DNA of 32,220 nucleotides. Origin: an uncultured Acidimicrobiales bacterium (GTDB taxonomy: Bacteria > Actinomycetota > Acidimicrobiia > Acidimicrobiales > SHLQ01). Below the pieces are notes generated by a model. The model ran no database searches, was not told the DNA's origin, and worked only from the letters and a program-made list of their open reading frames with translations. The DNA lies in contig CALJDK010000054.1 in NCBI GenBank assembly GCA_938023735.1, forward strand, positions 1-32,220, given 5' to 3'. The translations under genes were made by a program, and so were the position numbers. This document shows, piece by piece, positions 1 to 7,946 of this stretch; the first letter of the stretch is position 1; every line of letters starts with the position of its first letter.

Positions 1-749
1 TGGACCTCCATGATGTGCTTGGGAAACGCCACTGCTTCGTCGTTGATCTCCACGCCGAAAATTATGCGATCGTCGTCGTACCAATCGCCGTCGGCCGCCG
101 ATGTGAGTGCCGGATCGTTGATAGCGGGGATGCATCCCTGGGGGCAGAACTGCGCCACATCTTCGCGAGGGCGATCGTCGATAAGCACGCCGCCCCAGCT
201 GTAGAAGCGCCAATCAAGGTTGGCGTCGGTGTCATCAAAGAACGGCGCCCAACGACTATCGGTCAGCTCGAACGGGATGCGTTTCCAGTCGACGTACCCC
301 GGAGGTGCGGGAATATCCCAGGCGATCATCGCATCGGTTGCGGTTTTCCAATTGAATCGTTCGGTCAGCGGAACACCCGTGAGGTCTTCAAACGACACGG
401 CCAGCGCAGATCCTGCCTCGGCAGGTGCGAACCTCATCAGGTCGGCGAGCAGCCACGCCGCCCGAACATCGCCGCTTTCCGCGACTCGGCCGACGGCATC
501 ATCGATGGAATCCGCGGCCCGAAATGCCGCGAACGTGTCGTCGAGAGCCGACACGAGTTCGGGGCTGAGGTCACCCGTCATCACGTCGGGTGGCGTAACG
601 AACGCAACACCTTCGGAGTTGACTAAGTCGCCGGTTGCCCGAGCGGGAAGGGTGCGGGACGACGCTTCGGAAGAGCCCGAGCCGGTCGAACAGGCGGCTG
701 CCGCAAGAGCGGCAAGCACGAGAAAGGAAATGCTTCGAAAGAAGGTCAC
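1..749 (-). CDS. DUF3179 domain-containing putative lipoprotein (3' end outside window)
   Basis: The frame is open on the minus strand from a GTG at 749 to the window edge (249 residues), with an in-frame stop just upstream of the GTG. The N-terminus is a short hydrophobic signal ending in LAAAAC (Cys20), which resembles a lipobox, followed by a Ser/Gly-rich stretch, so I infer an exported lipid-anchored protein. Near the truncated end it reads CIPAINDPAL, then DDDRIIFGVEINDEAVAFP and KHIMEV. This matches the start of DUF3179 proteins as I know them (INDP, then GVEINGEARAYP). The function of DUF3179 is not established. It is divergent from the desaturase at 996. The C-terminal part of the domain is missing only because the window ends. 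The reading frame was checked at both ends and shows no frameshift. Confidence 0.85.
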   Translation of the reverse strand, partial: MTFFRSISFLVLAALAAAACSTGSGSSEASSRTLPARATGDLVNSEGVAFVTPPDVMTGDLSPELVSALDDTFAAFRAADSIDDAVGRVAESGDVRAAWLLADLMRFAPAEAGSALAVSFEDLTGVPLTERFNWKTATDAMIAWDIPAPPGYVDWKRIPFELTDSRWAPFFDDTDANLDWRFYSWGGVLIDDRPREDVAQFCPQGCIPAINDPALTSAADGDWYDDDRIIFGVEINDEAVAFPKHIMEV

Positions 750-766
750 AACTACCTAACCAGCGA

Positions 767-785
767 AGTTCCCAGATAGTTCCCA
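767..785. repeat. 8-bp direct repeat upstream of the DUF3179 gene
   Basis: AGTTCCCA occurs at 767-774 and again at 778-785, an 11-bp period (one helical turn), 18 bp upstream of the GTG of the minus-strand lipoprotein gene. The spacing would suit two adjacent protein contacts on one face of the DNA, but it is short enough to be chance. Confidence 0.3.
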
Positions 786-943
786 AAACCCTGAGGTGGT
801 CCAATCGCTTCGGTGGCGCATGGGGTCACCCTGATGCCTAGAGCGCTAGAGTTGCAAACAACGTCACAAGAATATCTCGTAACCCTGATCGGCTTTGATG
901 CGTCTCATACACGTGGCGCTGGCTAACCTCGTCGACTTGGTCG

Positions 944-972
944 TTGTTGTGCCGCCCCCCACCCGTTCTAGT
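944..972 (+). promoter_or_regulatory. Possible sigma-70-type promoter of the desaturase gene
   Basis: TTGTTG at 944-949 and TCTAGT at 967-972 are separated by 17 bp. The predicted RNA would start about 17 nt before the GTG at 996, leaving room for the GGAG ribosome-binding site at 987-990. The match to consensus is only partial. I see nothing else in the divergent 750-995 interval. Confidence 0.35.
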
Positions 973-995
973 AAGTGTTATGTCATGGAGAGTCA

Positions 996-1916
996 GTGAT
1001 CCCTCGCAGCGAATCAGTCGCATTGATGAATGCGGTCTCTCCAACGATCAAACGGCTCATCGCCGAGCATCGAGCCCGTCGCGAACATTGGTACTTCCAC
1101 GAGTTCATCCCCTGGGAGCAAGGCCGCAACTACGTCGATGAGCCCTGGGACAAATCGCAATGCACGTTGCGACCCGAGGTGCGAACCGCATTGCTGCTGA
1201 ACCTGCTCACCGAAGACAACCTGCCCTACTACTACGGGCAGCTGGCAACCACCTACGGTGAAACCGAGTCGATGAACGATTGGTCCGGAATCTGGACCGC
1301 CGAAGAAGGCCAACACGCCATCGCGATGCGGGCCTACCTGCTGGTGTCTCGCAATGTCGACCCGCGCATCCTTGAAGACGACCGTATGACCATGGTCGAG
1401 CGAGGATGGAACAACGACATCCAAGATCCCCTCGACCTGTTCGTGTACACCGCCACCCAAGAGTTGGCCACCCGTCTCAGCCACTTCAACTCCGGCAAAC
1501 AGGCTGACGACGAAATCGCCTACGAGCTCATGAAGCGAATCGCCGCCGACGAGAACCATCACTTCATGTTCTACAGCGGCGTGGTTGCAGAAATGCTCAA
1601 CCATATGCCGTCCGAGGTGCTGATTTCGATGGCCAAGGTCAACGCAATCTTTGCCATGCCGGGCACCACGATGCCGCAGTGGACTCGCCGTTCGCTCGAA
1701 GTCGCCAAGGCCGGCATCTACAACCATCGGGTTCACGCCGAGAAGGTGCTCACCCCGCTGCTTCGCCAGTGGAAGCTCGATCAACTCACCGATCTCACCC
1801 CCGAGGCCGAGCAGGCCCGCGATTTCATGATGGCGCTCCCGGGTCAGTACCTCGAGATGGCCGAATCTTTCGAGGCTCGCCTCGCCAAGCGAGCCAAGAA
1901 ACCCGTAACTGTCTAG
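996..1916 (+). CDS. Acyl-ACP desaturase-like (ferritin-like diiron) protein
   Basis: The protein (306 aa from this start) resembles the soluble acyl-ACP desaturase family (FA_desaturase_2), which includes mycobacterial DesA-type proteins. Members use a carboxylate-bridged diiron centre to insert double bonds into ACP-bound acyl chains. Two E-x-x-H elements are visible in helical context: EEGQH in WTAEEGQHAIAMRAY and ENHH in ADENHHFMFY. Extra candidate Glu ligands lie in LTEDNLPYYY and ATQELATRL. I chose GTG at 996 because GGAG lies 5 nt upstream. ATG at 975 is further upstream, and ATG at 1026 would trim ten residues and has no clear ribosome-binding site. The gene stands alone and converges with the DUF389 gene; the stop codons are only 6 bp apart. 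Substrate and double-bond position cannot be read from sequence. Some relatives act in other diiron chemistry (e.g. N-oxygenation), so the reaction is less certain than the fold. Confidence 0.85.
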   Translation: MIPRSESVALMNAVSPTIKRLIAEHRARREHWYFHEFIPWEQGRNYVDEPWDKSQCTLRPEVRTALLLNLLTEDNLPYYYGQLATTYGETESMNDWSGIWTAEEGQHAIAMRAYLLVSRNVDPRILEDDRMTMVERGWNNDIQDPLDLFVYTATQELATRLSHFNSGKQADDEIAYELMKRIAADENHHFMFYSGVVAEMLNHMPSEVLISMAKVNAIFAMPGTTMPQWTRRSLEVAKAGIYNHRVHAEKVLTPLLRQWKLDQLTDLTPEAEQARDFMMALPGQYLEMAESFEARLAKRAKKPVTV

Positions 1917-1926
1917 CTGCAGCTAG
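1913..1926. other. 14-bp perfect palindrome holding two convergent stop codons
   Basis: CTAGCTGCAGCTAG is a perfect palindrome that contains the TAG of the desaturase gene (1914-1916) and, on the other strand, the TAG of the DUF389 gene (1923-1925). It could form a small hairpin in either transcript, but no T-tract follows on either strand, so it is not a standard intrinsic terminator. Confidence 0.6.
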
Positions 1927-3602
1927 TTGTTGGGAAGTGTTGTTGCCGGGCTGACCGTTGTTGCTGGACTGATTGTTGTCGCCGGACCGACGGTGGTTGG
2001 TGGCGGCAGAGTCGTTGGGGGAGTGGTGGTAAGGACTCGCCTTGGGGCGAACCGGACTTCGATATCGGGGTCGTCCAGCTCGATGGCGTCGCGCAAGGCG
2101 ACGAAGAGCGAATCGATGCGCGGTGCGCGGTCGCCGCTGATTTCGACGATGACGCCACCGGGGCTCAGCACGAGATCGTTGACAACGATGGGGTTCCGCG
2201 TGTCGGATGTGCCTTCGGCCCACTCGTTGGCCACTCTGAGCAGGCGAGCGGTTTCGATCTCTTCGGTGGTTGGCTCGGGCGCCTGCTCGACCACGAGCGA
2301 CTCGGTTCGGATGCGGGTGATGATGAGTTCGGGCTGCTGATCGGTTGCCTCTTCGATGAGTTCGGCCAGCACGAGCTGATCGGGCGGTTCGGTAGAGCCG
2401 GTGATTGTTCCGGTGATCTCATCGGCCTCAATCGAGAGGTTGCCAACCGTGTAGTCGCTGTCGGGACTCGAGGTCGCCAGCCACTCATCGATGATTTCCT
2501 CCACCTGTGACCGGAACACCTCGATATCGCTTGGCGGTTCGACCTCGGGGGCATCAGGTGCGGCCCGGGTGGTGCGGGTGAGGCTCACATCGACGTCGAC
2601 ATCGTTGCCCCAGATCGGAATGAGTCGGCTTCGTAGTGAGTCGGTGAAGTCAGGTTGATCGGGGCCTTCGAGCGAAACCTCGACCCGGTCGATGTCGTCA
2701 TCTCTTGTGACGTCGACGTTCCCGACGATTTCGAGATTGCGGTCGCCAATCCATTCGACAACCGCTTCGTAGGTCTGCTGGTTCTGCCGTGCGGTGGAGT
2801 AGGCGCTGGTGCTGCTGAAGAAGAGCGGAATAGCAATAAGGACCGTGGCCACGGCAGCGAGTGCGAGCCCGCCGTACACCCAAGGCGACATCGTGGAGAG
2901 CCGGCGTTGGGGCACGAGCCCGGTAATGACGAACACGATGGCGCCAGCCAACACGATCGCGCAGAGGTTGGCGAAGTACAGAATGAACGCGCCGCGGGCC
3001 AAAAGCGGTGAGCCAGCTTCGAGCAGGTAGCCAACAACACAGAGCGGTGGGACCAACGCAACCGCAACCGCGACACCAGGAAGCGAGCTCGACATATCGG
3101 AGCGAACCGTTGCGTAGGCACCAGCGGCGCCCGCCGAGATGCCAACCACCAGGTCGCGAATGTCGGGTCGGGTTCTGGCCAGAACCTCGTTGGGGAGTTC
3201 GTTGTTGGGGAGCAGCTTGGCCACCAGGTACGAAAGCAAGATCACGCCGGTGGTGGCCAAGATCACGGTGATTGCCGACCGGGTTGCGTGGCGGCCGAGC
3301 GCCATCGAAATGCTGGCGGCAAGGCCGAGGACGGGTGCCATGAGCGGCGCGATGAGCATCGCGCCGATAACCAGAGCGGGGGAGTTGGCGTCGAGTCCCA
3401 TGATCGCCACCAGAGCGGAAAGCGTGATCATCACCGTGAACCGCTGCGCCCAACCTTCCTCGGGAAGAACGTGGAGCGCGGTGAGTACCCGCCGACGATC
3501 CTCGGGCGTCACTTTGGGGATGTGAAATGAGCCCGCGGCAAGTCGTTGCTGGGGCTCCTCACTGGGAGCGCTCGCATAAGAATCGGATGGCGGGGGAGTC
3601 AC
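1923..3602 (-). CDS. DUF389 family (TIGR00341-like) multi-pass membrane protein
   Basis: 559 aa. Residues about 50-270 contain several hydrophobic segments with the family's recognisable core: SPALVIGAMLIAPLMAPVLG, a following AASISMALG, then RPDIRDLVVGISAGAAGAYA and VAVAVALVPPLCVVGYLL. This matches the DUF389/TIGR00341 membrane family, whose function is not established. After the last membrane segment (about 255-275) comes an unusually long soluble region of roughly 280 residues, acidic and rich in short alternating strands. It ends in a Thr/Pro tail with TTLPPPTT and PATT repeats, the same linker style as the two prepilin fusions in this window. The start is GTG at 3602. A 60-bp gap separates it from the upstream oxygenase-like gene and contains CGCTGAACC twice (3619-3627, 3632-3640) around the palindrome GAACCGGTTC (3622-3631). 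It may be the last gene of a three-gene minus-strand unit. Confidence 0.85.
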   Translation of the reverse strand: MTPPPSDSYASAPSEEPQQRLAAGSFHIPKVTPEDRRRVLTALHVLPEEGWAQRFTVMITLSALVAIMGLDANSPALVIGAMLIAPLMAPVLGLAASISMALGRHATRSAITVILATTGVILLSYLVAKLLPNNELPNEVLARTRPDIRDLVVGISAGAAGAYATVRSDMSSSLPGVAVAVALVPPLCVVGYLLEAGSPLLARGAFILYFANLCAIVLAGAIVFVITGLVPQRRLSTMSPWVYGGLALAAVATVLIAIPLFFSSTSAYSTARQNQQTYEAVVEWIGDRNLEIVGNVDVTRDDDIDRVEVSLEGPDQPDFTDSLRSRLIPIWGNDVDVDVSLTRTTRAAPDAPEVEPPSDIEVFRSQVEEIIDEWLATSSPDSDYTVGNLSIEADEITGTITGSTEPPDQLVLAELIEEATDQQPELIITRIRTESLVVEQAPEPTTEEIETARLLRVANEWAEGTSDTRNPIVVNDLVLSPGGVIVEISGDRAPRIDSLFVALRDAIELDDPDIEVRFAPRRVLTTTPPTTLPPPTTVGPATTISPATTVSPATTLPNN

Positions 3603-3662
3603 TGCTCTAGCTTGGCACGCTGAACCGGTTCCGCTGAACCAGACGCCTAGAGAGGCAGGGCC

Positions 3663-4664
3663 TCAGCCCCCGTAATGAAGGGTGCCCCGCTCGCCGGCCC
3701 GCATGTCGCTGATTGCCTGCTGCGTGTCGGCGATTGCCGCTTCGAGCTGGGCGACCACCGTGTCGGGGTCGTCGGTGAAGTCAATCTCATCGATGAGGGT
3801 GTTGAGGCGGCCCTGCGATCGCCATGCAACCATTTTGGCCCATTCGGCGAACAGGATTTGGTGGTCATCAACCGACAGGAGGTCGGCCGACCGGCTTTGG
3901 TCATCGACCGACGTATCGAGGGCCACGTAGCCGTTGACCATGGTGATCCGCTCGTCGAGGGAAAACAGTGGCCCGGCGCGGTGCACCACCATGTCGCCGT
4001 GAAGGGCGATGGCGTAGCCGGGGCCGGGGAAGTCAGGTGCCACGGTTCGTTCTGGTGGCGGCGTTTGCCCCTTGCTGGCCAACTCGGCTGCCTCATGTTT
4101 GGTGCCGTCGAAGTATTCGAATCGTCCTCCGTCGACCATCGATGGGTCGGTCACCATCATCACAAAATCCAGCGGCAAGGTGTCGTGGTGCCACTTGTCG
4201 ATGGGCTTGCCGTCGGCTCCATCGATCGCGTTGGGTTCGAAGTTGATGTGTCCGAGATGCAGGGGCATTGCGTGCGGCGCAATCTCGATGCCGTACATCG
4301 CGCCGAGGTGTTCGGTGAGCTCGGGGCTTGTGCAGAGATCCCGAAGCCACTTCGACCGGTAGCAGCCGCCACGCACCATGTTCTCGATGCGATCGGCGGC
4401 GGGGCGGGCAAACTGGCGGAGCTGTCGGGCAACGTGCAACAGCATGGCGGCGCCTTCGTCGCTGAGCACCCGGAACGGGCTCGATGCAGCTACTGGAGTT
4501 GCCTTGTTCGCTATCTCGGCCTCGTCGTACCCGAGATCGGTAAGCATGATGATCTCGCTCGGGGCCTCGAGCTGTAGATCGATTGCCGGGTCGAAGGGCC
4601 GCTCGCCTTCCAGCCACTGGTAGCCGGGGGGCTGGGTATCGGGAAACGGAACCGCAATGTTCAT
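3663..4664 (-). CDS. Putative Fe(II)/2-oxoglutarate-dependent oxygenase-like protein
   Basis: 333 aa, no signal peptide or membrane segment. The middle of the protein carries a plausible facial triad of the Fe(II)/2OG oxygenase fold: H-x-D in KWHHDTLPLDF, then a distal His in GDMVVHRAGPLF, followed by an Arg in DERITMVNGYVA that could bind the 2OG carboxylate. The order and spacing (about 70-80 residues between the two halves) suit that family. The substrate is unknown; I do not recognise a specific subfamily. The N-terminal third is Pro- and acid-rich, and the C-terminus is helical and Gln/Ala-rich. The gene lies 34 bp downstream of the HAD hydrolase gene on the same strand, suggesting co-transcription. 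The call rests on motifs only, so a degenerate cupin-like protein is possible. Confidence 0.6.
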   Translation of the reverse strand: MNIAVPFPDTQPPGYQWLEGERPFDPAIDLQLEAPSEIIMLTDLGYDEAEIANKATPVAASSPFRVLSDEGAAMLLHVARQLRQFARPAADRIENMVRGGCYRSKWLRDLCTSPELTEHLGAMYGIEIAPHAMPLHLGHINFEPNAIDGADGKPIDKWHHDTLPLDFVMMVTDPSMVDGGRFEYFDGTKHEAAELASKGQTPPPERTVAPDFPGPGYAIALHGDMVVHRAGPLFSLDERITMVNGYVALDTSVDDQSRSADLLSVDDHQILFAEWAKMVAWRSQGRLNTLIDEIDFTDDPDTVVAQLEAAIADTQQAISDMRAGERGTLHYGG

Positions 4665-4698
4665 AGAACTATTCTCTCATGCAAGGTCCACCTCGGGC

Positions 4699-5307
4699 TC
4701 AACTCGCTAAGCCGACCTCGTTCAGATGTTGCCGAAACGTAAGTACGTCCACGAAGTGTCGGACGGTCATACCTAACTCTTGGGCGCCGACCAGCTTGGT
4801 TGGGGAGTCGTCGGTAAAGAAGACCGACGCGGGCTCGATGGCGAGTTCTCGACAGACGTGCTCGAAGGCTCGGCGGTCGGGTTTGGCGTACCCGATATCG
4901 AAGGTGTTGAAGATTGCGTCGAACTTGTTGACGAGGCCCAGTTCGCGCATTTCGTCAGGGATGGTGCTCGTGCCGTTCGTAAGCACCGCGACGACGACGC
5001 CTCTGGAGCGTAGATCGGCGACCTCGGCGAGCATTTCGGGGTCAACGGTGCCTCGGCTACCGGTCAACCATTCTTCGGCTGCTGATGGTGAGCCAACAAT
5101 CTCGCCAATTCGAGCGGTCCACTCCTCTCTGCTGATCTGACCCGTGATTGCCATGGTCAAGAGCTCGTCCTCGAATGCGACGGACAGAAGGCGCCCCGCC
5201 GCAAGCTCGTACTTCTGTTCGATCTGTCCCACGCGGGCCGGGTCGAAGTGACGCACCACGCCGTCGAGATCGAGGAGCACCGTATTAATCACACCATTGG
5301 CTTGCAT
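4699..5307 (-). CDS. HAD superfamily hydrolase (subfamily IA-like)
   Basis: 202 aa with the four HAD motifs in order: motif I DLDGVV near residue 13 (nucleophile and acid/base Asp), motif II LTNGT, motif III Lys in YAKPDRRAF, and motif IV FFTDDSPTKL. The helical cap between motifs I and II marks subfamily I. These enzymes usually remove phosphate from small metabolites, or sometimes dehalogenate; the substrate cannot be predicted. The start ATG at 5307 lies 6 nt downstream of a TAACGT box, so the transcript may begin at or next to the start codon. Upstream there is a 16-bp tandem repeat that could affect its promoter. It is the first gene of the minus-strand group running into the oxygenase-like and DUF389 genes. 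Confidence 0.85.
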   Translation of the reverse strand: MQANGVINTVLLDLDGVVRHFDPARVGQIEQKYELAAGRLLSVAFEDELLTMAITGQISREEWTARIGEIVGSPSAAEEWLTGSRGTVDPEMLAEVADLRSRGVVVAVLTNGTSTIPDEMRELGLVNKFDAIFNTFDIGYAKPDRRAFEHVCRELAIEPASVFFTDDSPTKLVGAQELGMTVRHFVDVLTFRQHLNEVGLAS

Positions 5308-5313
5308 ACCTGC

Positions 5314-5319
5314 ACGTTA
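5314..5319 (-). promoter_or_regulatory. Candidate -10 box of the HAD hydrolase gene
   Basis: On the minus strand TAACGT sits 6 nt before the ATG at 5307, which would place the RNA start at about the start codon. No clear -35 is seen; the region where it should lie is occupied by the tandem repeat at 5327-5410. Confidence 0.4.
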
Positions 5320-5326
5320 GATCGAC

Positions 5327-5410
5327 CAAGAAGGGGTACAGGCAAGCAAGAAGGGGTACAGGCAAGAAGGGGTGCAGGCAAGAACGGATGCAGGCAAGAA
5401 CGGATACAGG
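5327..5410. repeat. Five-unit 16-bp tandem repeat
   Basis: The units CAAGAAGGGGTACAGG (5327-5342, 5347-5362), CAAGAAGGGGTGCAGG (5363-5378), CAAGAACGGATGCAGG (5379-5394) and CAAGAACGGATACAGG (5395-5410) are adjacent, with one extra CAAG at 5343-5346. Variation is graded along the array, as expected for stepwise duplication. It sits between the tRNA terminator and the HAD gene's start, just upstream of the candidate -10 box. It is non-coding as far as I can see. Confidence 0.85.
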
Positions 5411-5425
5411 ACTGGGAGTTCGCTG

Positions 5426-5465
5426 AAAAAGCAGTCAGCCCGGGCCGTGGGGCCCGGGCTGACTG
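5426..5465 (-). terminator. Strong intrinsic terminator downstream of tRNA-Gly
   Basis: A perfect 15-bp GC-rich stem (5432-5446 paired with 5451-5465, 4-nt loop) is followed, on the minus strand, by C and then a run of five T (complement of 5426-5430). It lies 26 bp beyond the 3' end of the tRNA gene and would insulate the HAD gene from it. Confidence 0.85.
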
Positions 5466-5490
5466 TGTTGTTCGGCGCCGACTGGCGCTG

Positions 5491-5564
5491 TGGAGCGGGT
5501 GGGGGTAATCGAAACCCCATCATCAGATTGGAAATCTGAGGTTCTACCGTTGAACTACACCCGC
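5491..5564 (-). tRNA. tRNA-Gly (anticodon TCC)
   Basis: Read on the minus strand from 5564, the 74 nt fold as a tRNA. A 7-bp acceptor stem (GCGGGTG with CACCCGC) is followed by discriminator T and an encoded CCA (5493-5491). The D-arm region is AGTTCAACGGTAGAA. The 5-bp anticodon stem TCAGA/TCTGA encloses loop TTTCCAA with anticodon TCC at 5532-5530. The T-stem GGGGT/ACCCC encloses loop TTCGATT. It decodes GGA and GGG glycine codons. A strong terminator follows, and the HExxH gene lies 95 bp upstream on the same strand. Confidence 0.96.
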
Positions 5565-5659
5565 AAGCGGATCGGATCGTAGCTGATCCGGATCTCAACT
5601 CTAGCGGTATTCGCTGCGGCACCAAACACCGCCGACTGACCCAACCCGCCATTGGCCCG

Positions 5660-6376
5660 CTAGCGCAGAAGTGGCGAGTCTGGCGGAGAGCGGTCGAGGC
5701 AGCCGGGGGCGTAATACGCGGCAGGAAGGCGAGGGTTGTAGTTCGCCGAGTACCAGATGGCCAACGAGGCTCCATCTTCGGGTCGAGCACCAAGTGCAGC
5801 AGCGGTTCGTGGAACGGTCCACATAGCCACGCACTCGGTGAGCGACTCGTTGTGATGCCCAGCCAAATGCGCGAGTTCGTGGGTGAGTACCATCACGGCA
5901 ACCCGCTTGTCCTCGTCTTCTTGGTCCGAGCTCCAGCCAGCAGCATCGCGACAAACATTGAGCTGAAGATTGGCGACGCCCGAGCCGAACCACACGAATC
6001 CGGGCTTGACCCGAAAGTCGAGAACTTCGTCCCACACCCGGCGACAATGCACCTCGATTTCCTGCTGCCCTGACACCTCACGAATCGCGTTGGTCATCTT
6101 GCGGTCGTAGTACGAGGCAAAGATTTCGTGCGCAATAGCTGCGACGACCAGAAAAACGATGAGTCGTTTTAGCCATATCTCCGCCACGTTGCGCGGGTTC
6201 ATGTGCTCTCTGAGCAGCCGGTCGGAGCGTTTGCTGTGCCGCACCGTTGTGGTGACTGTTTGGCCGGCATCCTGGGCCGCAGGGTCGTCAACCGGGTCGT
6301 CGGGGCTATCGAAGGGCTGATTCAGGTCGAGCGAGCGAGGCAGCTCGGACTGGTTGGGAAACGGGTGATCCGCCAT
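5660..6376 (-). CDS. Membrane-anchored HExxH-motif protein of unknown function (putative metallopeptidase)
   Basis: 238 aa. Residues 1-60 are polar, Pro/Asp-rich and probably disordered. One hydrophobic segment follows (about 68-88, KRLIVFLVVAAIAHEIFAS), and the rest is a compact domain likely on the outer face. That domain contains VLTHELAHLAGHHNESLTE, an HExxHxxGHH arrangement typical of zinc-dependent peptidases (gluzincin or metzincin-like ligand spacing). The domain also has two Cys (EVHCRRVWDEV, NVCRDAAG) that could form a disulfide. I do not recognise the family and no substrate can be suggested. It is divergent from tig across a 163-bp interval, and tRNA-Gly lies downstream on the same strand. 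ATG at 6376 has GGAA a few bases upstream. Confidence 0.65.
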   Translation of the reverse strand: MADHPFPNQSELPRSLDLNQPFDSPDDPVDDPAAQDAGQTVTTTVRHSKRSDRLLREHMNPRNVAEIWLKRLIVFLVVAAIAHEIFASYYDRKMTNAIREVSGQQEIEVHCRRVWDEVLDFRVKPGFVWFGSGVANLQLNVCRDAAGWSSDQEDEDKRVAVMVLTHELAHLAGHHNESLTECVAMWTVPRTAAALGARPEDGASLAIWYSANYNPRLPAAYYAPGCLDRSPPDSPLLR

Positions 6377-6539
6377 GTTCCGGGTATCGGTGCGTTCGCG
6401 GGTTCACTGCAGCTGTTTCACCCGGCGGCTACCGTTGCGGCGGAGTTGGGAGGGAGTCGCGAGGGGATGCGAGGGAGTCTCAAGGGGAATAGTGCGGCCC
6501 GGTTGGTCCGCAAGGGCGCTTCGGTAGCAGGATTGCAGG

Positions 6540-7922
6540 GTGAAAAGCTCCGTTACCGAACTCGAAGACAACAAGGTCAAGATCAGCGTCGAAATCGATG
6601 CTGCCGACTTTGAGCCCGAAGTCGACAAGGCGTTCAAGCGTCTTGCCAAAGAGGTAAAGCTTCCCGGCTTCCGGCCCGGTAAGGCCCCTCGCAAGATCCT
6701 CGAGGCCCGGCTCGGTGCCGGCTATGCCCGCGAGGACGCCCTTCGCGAGGCACTTCCCGACTACTACGCGGCTGCGGTAACCGAACTCGACGTCGATGTG
6801 ATCGACCAACCCGAGATCGACATCACCGGCGGGCAGGAAGAGGGCAACGTCACCTTCGATGCAACCGTCGAGACCCGCCCCATCATCACCGTCGCCGGCT
6901 ACAAGAACCTCAAGATCGAGGTTCCCAACCCCAAGCTCACCGACGAAGAAATCCAGGATCAGATCGACCGCGTGCGTCAGCCCCACGCCGAACTCTCCGA
7001 GGTCAGCCGGCCAGCAGCCGTCGACGATCACGTCACCATCGACATCGCAAGCAAGCTGGGCGATGAAGAACTCGAAGGCCTCACCACCGAGGATTACGAC
7101 TACGTCGTGGGCTCGAACGCCGTTGGAATTTCCGAGATCGACGACAACCTCACCGGCGCATCGGCCGGCGACACGGTCGAGTTCACCGCCGAGCACCCAT
7201 CGCCCGACGAAGAGAACGACATCAGCTTCACCATCACGGTCAAAGAGGTGAAGGAATCGGTGCTCCCCGAACTCACCGACGAGTTCGTCGCCGACAACAC
7301 CGAGTTTGCCGACGTCGCCTCACTTCGCTCCGACATCGACGCCAAGATGGGCAACGTCAAGCGCGAGCAGGTGGCGATGGCGGTCAACGACAAGACCGCA
7401 GAAGCCTTGGCAAACCTTGTTGAGGACGACATTCCCGATGCGCTCGTCAACGCCGAGATGCAGAACCGGATTCAAGATCTCAGCATGCGGCTTCAGGGGC
7501 AGGGGCTCACCCTCGATCAGTACCTGAGCTTCAGCGGAATGGACCCCGAGGACTTCACCGAGCAACTTCGCGAAGGCGCAAACCAGGCTGCCCGGGTCGA
7601 TCTGGCGCTCCGCGCCATCGTTGTGGCAGAAAATATTGAAGCCACCGATGACGACGTCAATGAAGAGATGGAGCGACTTTCCGAGGCATTCGGCCAAGAT
7701 TCTGCCGTAATTCGTGAACAGCTCGAGTCGGCTGGGCAGATTGAGGCGGTACGCTCTGACCTACGAATTCGCAAAGCGCTTGATGATCTCTCCGAATCGG
7801 TAGAGATTGTCGACGAAGACGGTAACCCCGTCGACCGAGCGGATCTCGAACTCATCGAAATTGAAGAGCCCGAGTCAACCGATTCGGCCGACAATGACGC
7901 TGAGGTATCCGAAGAGGAATAA
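6540..7922 (+). CDS. tig: Trigger factor (ribosome-associated chaperone, peptidyl-prolyl isomerase)
   Basis: 460 aa with the standard three-part layout. The N-terminal ribosome-binding domain carries the signature GFRPGKAP at residues 43-50. A PPIase FKBP-like domain follows (about 155-240), then a long helical C-terminal chaperone domain ending in an acidic tail (DSADNDAEVSEEE), a normal variation in this family. The protein binds near the ribosome exit tunnel and shields nascent chains. The start is GTG at 6540 (KSSVTELEDNKVKISVEI follows, as in other trigger factors); the upstream Shine-Dalgarno is weak. It is followed after 24 bp by clpP, the usual tig-clpP-clpX order linking nascent-chain folding and ATP-dependent proteolysis. 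Confidence 0.97.
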   Translation: MKSSVTELEDNKVKISVEIDAADFEPEVDKAFKRLAKEVKLPGFRPGKAPRKILEARLGAGYAREDALREALPDYYAAAVTELDVDVIDQPEIDITGGQEEGNVTFDATVETRPIITVAGYKNLKIEVPNPKLTDEEIQDQIDRVRQPHAELSEVSRPAAVDDHVTIDIASKLGDEELEGLTTEDYDYVVGSNAVGISEIDDNLTGASAGDTVEFTAEHPSPDEENDISFTITVKEVKESVLPELTDEFVADNTEFADVASLRSDIDAKMGNVKREQVAMAVNDKTAEALANLVEDDIPDALVNAEMQNRIQDLSMRLQGQGLTLDQYLSFSGMDPEDFTEQLREGANQAARVDLALRAIVVAENIEATDDDVNEEMERLSEAFGQDSAVIREQLESAGQIEAVRSDLRIRKALDDLSESVEIVDEDGNPVDRADLELIEIEEPESTDSADNDAEVSEEE

Positions 7923-7946
7923 CCAAAACACCGGGAGTGAAACCGA

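Noticed and set aside
1014..1784. Minus-strand open frame opposite the desaturase gene
   Set aside because: Shadow frame; the plus-strand protein has conserved diiron motifs.
5327..5410. Tandem repeat considered as a CRISPR array
   Set aside because: Units are 16 bp and directly adjacent with no spacers; no cas genes are nearby.
6480..7196. Minus-strand open frame opposite tig
   Set aside because: Shadow of the trigger factor gene; no family features and no start signals.
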